NCBI GenBank assembly: GCA_947473045.1 | Contig: CANJCO010000032.1 | Span: 1 to 56,793, forward strand | From: Myxococcales bacterium | GTDB taxonomy: Bacteria; Myxococcota_A; Polyangia; Polyangiales; Polyangiaceae | DNA length: 56,793 nucleotides | Reading direction: 5' to 3' | In this document: piece by piece, positions 37,278 to 44,468 of the stretch | Layout: each line of letters begins with the position of its first letter | How positions within the stretch are numbered: position 1 is the stretch's first letter | Notes under the pieces: model-generated | What the model was told of the DNA's origin: nothing | The model's input: only the letters and a program-made list of their open reading frames with translations | The model's database searches: none | Program-made: the position numbers and the translations under genes

Positions 37278-38195
37278 TTGACGAGCCAGCAACGGGACGC
37301 CGCCACGCGCGGGCGGATGGTCGCGCTCAGCCTCGCGACCGTGTACGTGGTCTGGAGCACGACCTACCTCGCGGTGCGTTACGCGGTCGGCTCACGCAGC
37401 GCCGCCGGACTGCCGCCGATGTCGGTCGGCGGGCTCAGGTACCTCTCCGCAGGCCTTGTTTTGGCGGCCTTTGCCCGACTGCGCGGGGCGCCGCTGCCGA
37501 GCCGGGCGCAGTGGATGCGCACGCTGCCGCTCTCGGTGCTCTTCTTCGTGATGGGCAACGGCTTCGTCGCGCTCGCGGAGCGTGATCTCGACTCTGGAGT
37601 GGCCGCGCTGGTGTGCGGCACGATGCCACTTTGGGGCGCCGTGCTCGGGCTCGCGTTCGGCGACGCGGTGCGCGTGCGCGAGTGGGTCGGTCTGGCGGTG
37701 GGCTTCGCCGGCATGGTGGCGCTCGGCTCCGGAGCCGATCTTCGCGCGTCGCCCGCGTCGTGGGCGCTGCTCGGCGTCGCTCCGATCGCGTGGGCGATGG
37801 GGTCGGTGCTCGCGCGCAGGCTCGCGCTACCGGCTGGATTGATGGCGCCTGCCGCACAGATGATCGCTGGCGGCGCGCTGATGCTCGCTCTCGGCGCAGC
37901 GACTGGCGAGCGCTGGCCCGCGCACGCGCCCGCGTCGGCGTGGTGGGCGGTAGGCTACCTCGCGCTGATGGGCTCCCTCGCGGCGTTCAGTGCTTACGTG
38001 TATCTTCTCCGTAATGCCAGGGCGCCGGTCGCGATGAGCTACGCGTACGTCAATCCTGCCGCCGCCGTGCTGCTGGCCGCGGCGATGGGCGACGCGCAAC
38101 TTCGCGTCAGAACTCTGGCCGCTACCGTGCTCGTCGTGGTGGGCGTTGTCGTGATGGTCACGCGAAAACCTACGCCAGCGAAGTCGACAGCCTGA
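37278..38195 (+). CDS. EamA/DMT-family transporter
   Basis: The product is ~305 aa. The start is uncertain: TTG at 37278 (used here) gives a short N-terminal tail, and the ATG at 37317 would begin just before the first helix. Ten hydrophobic helices in two EamA repeats are visible, beginning LATVYVVWSTTYLAVRYAV, with the second repeat at SWALLGVAPIAWAMGSVLARR. GSLAAFSAYVYLLRNARAPVAMSYAYVNPAAAVLLAA is a typical family block, closest to YedA-like drug/metabolite exporters. The substrate is unknown. chrA follows 26 bp downstream, so the two transporters may be co-transcribed. Confidence 0.9.
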   Translation: MTSQQRDAATRGRMVALSLATVYVVWSTTYLAVRYAVGSRSAAGLPPMSVGGLRYLSAGLVLAAFARLRGAPLPSRAQWMRTLPLSVLFFVMGNGFVALAERDLDSGVAALVCGTMPLWGAVLGLAFGDAVRVREWVGLAVGFAGMVALGSGADLRASPASWALLGVAPIAWAMGSVLARRLALPAGLMAPAAQMIAGGALMLALGAATGERWPAHAPASAWWAVGYLALMGSLAAFSAYVYLLRNARAPVAMSYAYVNPAAAVLLAAAMGDAQLRVRTLAATVLVVVGVVVMVTRKPTPAKSTA

Positions 38196-38221
38196 CGCTT
38201 GCCCAGTAGCTTGCCGCGCCG

Positions 38222-39376
38222 ATGACCGTCGTCGCGACCAAGCCCGAGCCTCCGAGCTTTACGCGCTTCGTCACGGTGGCGGCGACGATGGGCCTCCTCG
38301 GCTTTGGGGGAGGGTGGGTCGTGCTCGGGTGGATACGCCGCGCCTTCGTCGACGAGCGCCGATGGATCTCCGAGTCCGAGTTCATCGAGTACGCGTCCGT
38401 CGCCTCCGTGCTTCCGGGCACCACCGCGCCGAACCTGCTCACGCTCCTCGGCCATCGCCTCGGCGGGCCGCGGTGGGCCGCGGTCGCGCCTGCTGTCTTC
38501 GTGCTGCCCAGCGCAGTGCTCGTCGCCGCGATCGCTGCGTTTTACGATCAGCTGCGTGGCATGGACTTCGTGATGCGTCTGTTTGACGGCATGGGGGCGG
38601 CCGTCGCGGGCGTGATCGTGGCCGTCGCGATCTCGATGCGCCGGCGAGCCGTAACCACCCTGTTTTCAGGTGCGATCGCGCTCGTCGCGTTCGCGCTCGT
38701 GCTCGCGCGCATGGCGGGTCTGCTCGAAGTGTTCGTCGCTGCGGGCGTGCTCGGGGCGGCGACGATGCGCCCAAAAGGTGGGCCTCCGACCGGCGATGCG
38801 ACGGCCCTGTTCGCGCTGGCTCCCGCCGTCGCCGTGGTCGTGCCCGCGGCGACTGTGCTTGGCATCTTCTGGCTGTTCGCGCGCATCGGCTCGGCGACGT
38901 TCGGTGGCGGTTACTCGATGATCGCGGCCATGCACGATGACCTCGTCGGTCGAGGCTGGGTCGACGACAAGACCTTCAGCGATGCCATCGCCGTCGGACA
39001 GATCACCCCTGGCCCCGTCGCCCTCGCCGGGACGTTCATCGGCTACCGCGTTGGCGGGCTCGCTGGCGCGGTCGCGGCCACCGCGGGCATGTTTCTGCCG
39101 CCGCTCGCCATTACGCTCGCGGTCGCGCGCTCGCTCGCGAGCTTCCGCAGCAGCGCCGCGGTGAAAGGGGCGCTCGCAGGCGTCGGCGCCGCGGTCGTCG
39201 GCGTCATCGCGGCCTCTGCATGGTCGGTTGGGCAGGCGAGCGTGCACGACATGCCGGCGCTGGTCGTGGCGCTACTGGCCTGCGCGCTCATGGTGGCGCG
39301 TCCCAAACTAAGCCCGCTCTGGCCGTTGTTCGGCGGCGCGCTCGCGCTGTACGCCTACCGCAAACTCGCTCGGTGA
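38222..39376 (+). CDS. chrA: Chromate ion transporter family protein
   Basis: The product is 384 aa with two CHR domains, the long (bidomain) form. Repeat 1 has LLGFGGGWVVLGWIRRAFVDERRWISESEFIEYASVASVLPGTTAPNL. Repeat 2 has FGGGYSMIAAMHDDLVGRGWVDDKTFSDAIAVGQITPGPVA. The canonical FGGP of chromate-resistance ChrA is FGGG in both halves, and repeat 1 has LPGT rather than the usual LPGP. The physiological ion may therefore not be chromate. It ends 3 bp before repeat copy B. Confidence 0.88.
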   Translation: MTVVATKPEPPSFTRFVTVAATMGLLGFGGGWVVLGWIRRAFVDERRWISESEFIEYASVASVLPGTTAPNLLTLLGHRLGGPRWAAVAPAVFVLPSAVLVAAIAAFYDQLRGMDFVMRLFDGMGAAVAGVIVAVAISMRRRAVTTLFSGAIALVAFALVLARMAGLLEVFVAAGVLGAATMRPKGGPPTGDATALFALAPAVAVVVPAATVLGIFWLFARIGSATFGGGYSMIAAMHDDLVGRGWVDDKTFSDAIAVGQITPGPVALAGTFIGYRVGGLAGAVAATAGMFLPPLAITLAVARSLASFRSSAAVKGALAGVGAAVVGVIAASAWSVGQASVHDMPALVVALLACALMVARPKLSPLWPLFGGALALYAYRKLAR

Positions 39377-39379
39377 AGA

Positions 39380-39531
39380 CTAACAGGGCGCGCGAAGAAC
39401 ACCCTGCCAGGAATTGGCGAAGCCAATTGCGTGGGGTGGGGACCGGCGAGAAACCGCGTTTTTCGGGGCGGGGAGGTGCATCTCTCCCCGAGATGAAAGG
39501 CTGGCAGGCTGCTGCTTCAACGGCCTGCTAG
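39380..39531 (+). repeat. Multi-hairpin dispersed repeat, copy B (degenerate)
   Basis: A ~152-bp relative of copies A and C in the same orientation. The 3' arms of HP1 (AACACCCTG), HP3 (GTTTTTCGGGG) and HP5 (AACGGCCTGCTAG) are unchanged. The matching 5' arms carry substitutions and one-base insertions that break the stems, and HP4 has changes in its 3' arm (CTCTCCCC). HP2 is perfect. No compensatory changes were seen. It fills exactly the space between two convergent genes, starting 3 bp after the chrA stop and donating the TAG stop of the minus-strand metalloprotease-like gene. Confidence 0.88.
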
Positions 39532-40406
39532 CGCGCGAGCCCCGAAATCGGCGCACTTGCTCCGGCCGACAGCCGGGCGCAGCACTGGCCGTAGGGGCTC
39601 GTGCCTCCGCAGATGCATGCATCATGCATAAATGTCTTGCGAGGCGCCATGCGGCCGAAATCGCCTGCTGGCGGCCTCTTTTCGGTCCGTCCTTCGCGCC
39701 CGGCGGCCTCGCGCTCGCGAAGCGTCGCGACGACCGATGCGAGCGATCCCGGCTCGGCGAACCACGCGAGGGCTTGCTGCTCGATGGCTCGCGCGCGGGC
39801 GTAGTAGCGCTCGGTGTGGTGCTGGCGATCGAGGTGCGCGACAGGGCGAAACCCGCGCGGAACTGCGACCATAGCGTTGCCGCCTGTGAAGCCGTAGGTG
39901 CCGACGTCGCGCGCGGTCCGCAGGTTCCATTCGATGCCGAACAGGGCCTTCCCGACCAGCCACACGCCCGAAAAGGCCCGCGCCTCGGACTCGTTGAAGC
40001 GCGCCAGAAACGCGGCTTCGTCGGCGGGCGCGACGGCGTCCGGAACCCCGTAGGGAAGGCCCCAGGGAACGCCATAGTTTGGCGCGTCCTGCTCACCGAA
40101 GAAGGCATGCAGCAGCTCGTGCAGCAGGCTGCCAAGGAGCCGTTTGTACATGCACTCGCCGAAACGCACCGCGACCGTGCGGCAAGCTGGATCGCAGCGC
40201 TGCTGCGCGGCGCGAAACAGCGCGTCGCCTGAGCGCTCGTAGTTGGCTTCGTAGCCGAAGCCCCGCAGCGCGTCGTCACACGCGTACAGCGCGTGCACGC
40301 CGCGCGTCCGCTCTTCGGCGGACAGGAGCGCATGACAGCCGCACGCGCACGCTCGCTGCGCGCTCAGTGCCTCGACGAGCGTCTTCACAAGGGGTGAGTT
40401 TGACAC
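39528..40406 (-). CDS. HExxH metalloprotease-like protein with C-terminal SEC-C-like motif
   Basis: The product is 292 aa. LLGSLLHELLHAFFGEQD contains an HExxH zinc motif near residue ~97. The N-terminus has a Cys cluster (ACACGCHALL). The C-terminus has CICGGTSPYGQCC, matching the SEC-C zinc knuckle pattern CxCGSGxxYxxCC. No signal peptide was seen. The pair of zinc sites suggests a cytosolic zinc enzyme; a peptidase role is inference from HExxH alone. The stop codon TAG lies inside repeat copy B, so the original C-terminus may have been altered by the insertion. Confidence 0.75.
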   Translation of the reverse strand: MSNSPLVKTLVEALSAQRACACGCHALLSAEERTRGVHALYACDDALRGFGYEANYERSGDALFRAAQQRCDPACRTVAVRFGECMYKRLLGSLLHELLHAFFGEQDAPNYGVPWGLPYGVPDAVAPADEAAFLARFNESEARAFSGVWLVGKALFGIEWNLRTARDVGTYGFTGGNAMVAVPRGFRPVAHLDRQHHTERYYARARAIEQQALAWFAEPGSLASVVATLREREAAGREGRTEKRPPAGDFGRMAPRKTFMHDACICGGTSPYGQCCARLSAGASAPISGLAR

Positions 40407-40437
40407 GACTGCGCGGCCGCGCGTAAGGGCAAGCGTG

Positions 40438-41649
40438 ATGGCCCGACTGCGACGCGCCGAGAGGCATCCGCTCCGCGCGGCGTTCGGCCATCCCGCCGCG
40501 GGCGGCGTCGCGCTGATGGTTGCGGCCGCCTGCGCGCTCGTATGGGCGAACTCGCCGTGGCGGGCGGGCTATCACGAGCTGCTTCGCGCCCCGGTCGCCG
40601 TGGGCGCCGGATGGGCGCGCGTGTCGTGGCCGCTGGTCGACTGGGTCAACGACGCGCTGATGACGCTCTTTTTTCTGTTGGCGGGTCTCGAGATCAAGCG
40701 CGAGCTCGTGGTCGGCGAGCTGCGAACCGCGCGCCGCGCCGCGCTGCCGCTGGTGGCGGCTGCGGGAGGCATGGTCGTCCCCGCGCTCGTCTATCTCGCC
40801 GTCAACCCACGCGGACCCGGCAGGGCGGGCTGGGGCATTCCCATGGCGACCGACATCGCGTTTGCGCTCGGATGCCTCGGGCTCATCCGCGCCCGCGTCC
40901 CGCGCTCGCTCTTCGTCTTCCTCACGGCGCTCGCCATCTTCGACGACCTCGGCGCCATCGTCGTCATCGCGCTTTTCTATGGACGCGGCGTTCACTGGCC
41001 TGCGCTCGGCGTGGCGGCGACTTTTACGGTCGCGCTCGTCGCCGCCGGCAGGGCGCGCGCTGGCAACGTGTCCGTGTTCGCGCTGCTCGGCGCGCTGCTG
41101 TGGGCGGCGCTGCTTCACTCCGGAGTGCACGCGGCGCTGGCGGGCGTGATCGTTGGGCTGTCGCTCACGACCCATGAGGGCGACCGACGACCCTCACCGC
41201 TCGCGCGGGTGGAACGCGCCCTCGGCGGCGTCGTCGCCTTCTTCGTGCTCCCGGCGTTTGCGCTGGCGAACGCTGGCGTGGAGCTCGCGGGCGGTGCGTC
41301 GCCGGAGGCAGTGCGGGTGACCGCTGGAGTGTCTGTCGGGCTCGCCCTGGGCAAAATGGCCGGCGTCTTTGGCGCTACCACGCTCGCGGTGAAATGGGGG
41401 CTCGCACCACGCCCGACGGGCGCTACGTGGCTTCAGGTCTTTGGGGTGGCCATCATGGCCGGCGTCGGCTTCACCATGTCGATCTTCGTGAGCGCGCTCG
41501 CGTTCAGTGGACCGTCAGCGCCGCTCGATCTCGCGGCGAAGAAAGGCATCGCCTTCGCGTCTGCGGGGTGCGCCTCCCTCGCGATCGCGCTCCTCTATTT
41601 CGCCGGGCGTCCGATCGCCTCGGGCCGCCCTTCGCACAGCGATCGTTGA
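40438..41649 (+). CDS. nhaA: Na+/H+ antiporter NhaA
   Basis: The product is ~403 aa (ATG at 40438, one codon after a GTG). It matches NhaA with about twelve helices. WVNDALMTLFFLLAGLEIKRELVVGEL is the conserved N-terminal block. PMATDIAFALGCLGLI and AIFDDLGAIVVIALFY follow, the latter carrying the paired aspartates that bind Na+/H+. GVGFTMSIFVSALAF is near the end. It exports Na+ in exchange for protons at alkaline pH across the inner membrane. It is divergent from the metalloprotease-like gene. Confidence 0.97.
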   Translation: MARLRRAERHPLRAAFGHPAAGGVALMVAAACALVWANSPWRAGYHELLRAPVAVGAGWARVSWPLVDWVNDALMTLFFLLAGLEIKRELVVGELRTARRAALPLVAAAGGMVVPALVYLAVNPRGPGRAGWGIPMATDIAFALGCLGLIRARVPRSLFVFLTALAIFDDLGAIVVIALFYGRGVHWPALGVAATFTVALVAAGRARAGNVSVFALLGALLWAALLHSGVHAALAGVIVGLSLTTHEGDRRPSPLARVERALGGVVAFFVLPAFALANAGVELAGGASPEAVRVTAGVSVGLALGKMAGVFGATTLAVKWGLAPRPTGATWLQVFGVAIMAGVGFTMSIFVSALAFSGPSAPLDLAAKKGIAFASAGCASLAIALLYFAGRPIASGRPSHSDR

Positions 41650-41819
41650 TGCGGCCGGAGATCCCGGCATCATGACGACACAGGCCGCCCCGCACCCGCG
41701 AAAAAACCGTGAGGCACTGCCATCGCGTTCGTAGACCAACCCCGGCGCTCTATGATCTCAGCACGCCAAGAAAACGAACGCCACCTGCCCAACCCGCGAA
41801 CGTGCTGTCCGACAGACGC

Positions 41820-42704
41820 TCACGGCTTTCGAGCGGTCGCTCCGGGGGGCGCCGCCGCCTGCGTGCTCGCTCGGGTTGTGGTGCTGGCGCTCGGCGTTGG
41901 CGCTGGGCTGGCTGTTGGACGCATCGAGAAGGGGAGGGTGGTGCTCTGCGATTCGAACCCTTTGCGCGACTTGAACTCGCATTCGCCCTTGATCGCGTCG
42001 AAGGCCCCGCCCAGTGAGCCTTGGCACGACACCGCGAGCAGCGCGCCTCCGCCGGGCGCCTCCGGGGTTCGGAACGAGAACTTCCCGGTACGCGTCACAT
42101 GAACGAACCCCTCGGCGGTCGTTTCGCCGTGCGTCAGCACGCCCGCGAGCTTCGCCCCTTCATGACGCGTGTCGAGCGACAGGGGCTTGCCGCCTTCGAG
42201 TTTGCCCTCCCAGCGAACTTCGAGGAGGCGGCTCGTCGCACGCGCGACGTCGATCGTAGGCAGCTTCGTCACGGATGTGCCCGGTTTGAACTCCACATGT
42301 ACCGGGTAGTCTTTCGTCGTCGCCGTGTGCACGTAGCCCGCGAGCGCTCCGTTCGCGACGATACCGAGATCGATGATGTGGGGGTCGGATGCACCGTCAC
42401 CGACCAGACTCTTCACCGACGTTCCGTGCAGCTCGAATCGCGAGCCACCGCTCATGTGACCTTCGAGCGACTCTTCGGCCGTCGGCTCTTCGAACTCCAG
42501 AAACACGAGCGTGGCCTTGACGGCGCTCGGGGAAGAGGGCGCGAACGTGAGCTCCGCGTTTGCCGTGCCGACCGTGCCGATCCAGGTGACCTGCGCGACC
42601 TTCGCGAGGGCATCCTTGCCGGGCTCGACCTTCTTCTCGCAGCCGACGAGACTAAGGATGGTCGCCAATGCGGCGCCAACGGTGAGTCGGGAGGTTGCTC
42701 TCAT
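41820..42704 (-). CDS. Lipoprotein paired with the upstream kinase
   Basis: The product is 294 aa with signal peptide and lipobox LVGC (LATILSLVGCEKK). Its ATG overlaps the kinase stop by ATGA, so it is translationally coupled to 42701..44233. The C-terminal half (VRWEGKLEGGKPLSLDTRHEGAKL ... LLAVSCQGSLGG...IKGECEF) resembles the exported domain of that kinase (KRWSGELAGTRLSLVVSDRGEKL ... HLSCSGELAIGG..IRGTC). An earlier VTWIGTVGTANAELTF suggests another copy of the domain. It ends in a Pro/Ser/Thr/Ala-rich tail. It may be the kinase's binding partner or ligand carrier, which is inference. Confidence 0.78.
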   Translation of the reverse strand: MRATSRLTVGAALATILSLVGCEKKVEPGKDALAKVAQVTWIGTVGTANAELTFAPSSPSAVKATLVFLEFEEPTAEESLEGHMSGGSRFELHGTSVKSLVGDGASDPHIIDLGIVANGALAGYVHTATTKDYPVHVEFKPGTSVTKLPTIDVARATSRLLEVRWEGKLEGGKPLSLDTRHEGAKLAGVLTHGETTAEGFVHVTRTGKFSFRTPEAPGGGALLAVSCQGSLGGAFDAIKGECEFKSRKGFESQSTTLPFSMRPTASPAPTPSASTTTRASTQAAAPPGATARKP

Positions 42705-44233
42705 CGGGGGATCTCCTGGGTCGCGGAAAGTGTGAACTGCGACGATTCCTCCGCCCTGCTCCCCTTGCGGAGCAAACTGTCGGCGCAGGTGCCGCGAATC
42801 GATGCACCGCCAATGGCCAGCTCACCCGAGCAGCTGAGGTGATGCGAGACGTCGAGGACGTCGAAGTCTCCTGTGATGATCACGACGCCGGTGGCGTTGA
42901 TTCTGGCGCTCATCGTCGGGCGAGTCGTCCCGTCGCGTTCGGCCGCGGTCGCCTCGAGCTTCTCGCCTCTATCGCTTACGACGAGTGACAGCCGGGTGCC
43001 CGCGAGCTCGCCGCTCCAGCGTTTGCCGACGAGCGCCACGCGAACCTTGTTCGGGTCCTCTTCGGCAGCAAAGGTGTTAGACGCGGGCGCTTCGGTTGCA
43101 GCGGGCTGCGGCGTCGGCAGACTCTCCGTGTCACCCCTCAGGTAGCCGAACCGGTAGGCGATGAGCGCCGCCACCATAAACACCCCAATAACAAGGGCGA
43201 GCCCGAGTCCGGTTCGCGCTGTGTCTGCGCGTACTTCTGCTTGTGCCTTGGCCACGAAGTCGCGGCGCTCCGACTCGCTCTCCGCCGGAGAGTCGCCCCG
43301 TCGCACGCGCCGAGGCTTGCTCGTCGACGGCTTCGCCTCGAGGCTTCTGAGCACGGCGTCCGCTGTCTGGAATCGACGCGCGACCTCCGGCTCGAGCATC
43401 CCGCGGAGGAGTTTCTCGAAGTCTTTGGAGACGTGGACGTGACGCTCGAAGTCGACGCGGTGCTCACCCCTCTCACGCAGTGCGCTCGGATCCTTGCGCG
43501 ACAGCAGCGTCACGAGCGTCATGCCGAGCGCATAAAGGTCGGTGGCGGGAACGGCTTCGCCCATCAGTTGCTCGATGGGCGCGTAACCCGGCGTGCCGAC
43601 GCCGATCGTCGAGCCGCCGTCCGGCTTGCCGTCGTCGCGCACCAGATCGAAGTCGATGAGGACGAGCCCTCCGCCTCTTCGCCGCATCAGGTTCGACTGC
43701 TTGATATCGCGGTGAATCACGGGCGGAGAGAGGCCATGGAGGTACTGGAGGATACCGAGGACTTCGCGCAGTACCTGGCGCGCTTTCGTTTCGTCGTAAC
43801 GCTCGCCGCGGTCGAGTCCAGCCTTCAACGTCTCGCCGTCGATCTGCTCGTGCACGAGGCAAAAGAGCAGGATCGCGTTCGCCTCCACTCGGAACGAAGC
43901 GATGAACGCCGGCACGCCAGGGTGATCGAGGTTCGCGAGGACCTTGGCGGACCGCTCGAAGAGCTCGACGTTCTTCCAGTCGCGCGCCCGGTCGAGTGAC
44001 ATCACCTTGACCGCTGCCCGCGCGCCATCGCGGAGCGACCGGGCTGCATAAACGCGACTCTGACCGCCTTCGCCGAGCTTGGTTTCGAGCACCCAGTGGC
44101 CGTCGAGCACGAGCGGCGTTCCGCAGCGCAAGCAGGTCGACGCTGCATGGCGCGTCTCGCAGGCCCCGCAAAGGGACCCTTCGCCTTCCGCCTGCTCCGC
44201 GGCCTCGGCCGCGTGCGGCTGCTTGCGCGCCAT
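42701..44233 (-). CDS. Membrane Ser/Thr protein kinase with zinc ribbon and exported domain
   Basis: The product is 510 aa (ATG at 44233; another ATG lies two codons earlier). A zinc ribbon uses Cys22, Cys25, Cys34 and Cys37. The Hanks-type kinase domain has GEGGQS (54-59), Lys76 in AAVKVM, and HRDIKQSNLM, with LIDFDLVRD in place of DFG, and PGYAPIE. A transmembrane helix (LGLALVIGVFMVAALIAYRFGY) leads to a ~130-residue exported domain resembling the adjacent lipoprotein. The DFD variant may alter Mg2+ handling but does not by itself prove inactivity. The pair looks like a sensor kinase and its envelope partner. Confidence 0.92.
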   Translation of the reverse strand: MARKQPHAAEAAEQAEGEGSLCGACETRHAASTCLRCGTPLVLDGHWVLETKLGEGGQSRVYAARSLRDGARAAVKVMSLDRARDWKNVELFERSAKVLANLDHPGVPAFIASFRVEANAILLFCLVHEQIDGETLKAGLDRGERYDETKARQVLREVLGILQYLHGLSPPVIHRDIKQSNLMRRRGGGLVLIDFDLVRDDGKPDGGSTIGVGTPGYAPIEQLMGEAVPATDLYALGMTLVTLLSRKDPSALRERGEHRVDFERHVHVSKDFEKLLRGMLEPEVARRFQTADAVLRSLEAKPSTSKPRRVRRGDSPAESESERRDFVAKAQAEVRADTARTGLGLALVIGVFMVAALIAYRFGYLRGDTESLPTPQPAATEAPASNTFAAEEDPNKVRVALVGKRWSGELAGTRLSLVVSDRGEKLEATAAERDGTTRPTMSARINATGVVIITGDFDVLDVSHHLSCSGELAIGGASIRGTCADSLLRKGSRAEESSQFTLSATQEIPR

Positions 44234-44468
44234 CACCATGAAGCGGCAACCTACCACGCTGGGAGGCCGTGCGGCTCGGGGGCGCGTTCTTAGAACTTGT
44301 GCCGACAGTCAATTACGGTCGTGTGCGCGCAGCTTGGCCCACGTATCGGCCGATACTTCAGAAAATGGAGTCGAAATGCGACCGCAGAGGTGGGTTTGAG
44401 CAGGGACCGATCGCGCAATGACCGTTTGGTCCCTTGTGTGAGATAGGCCCCGAGCCCCCCTCGTCCGC

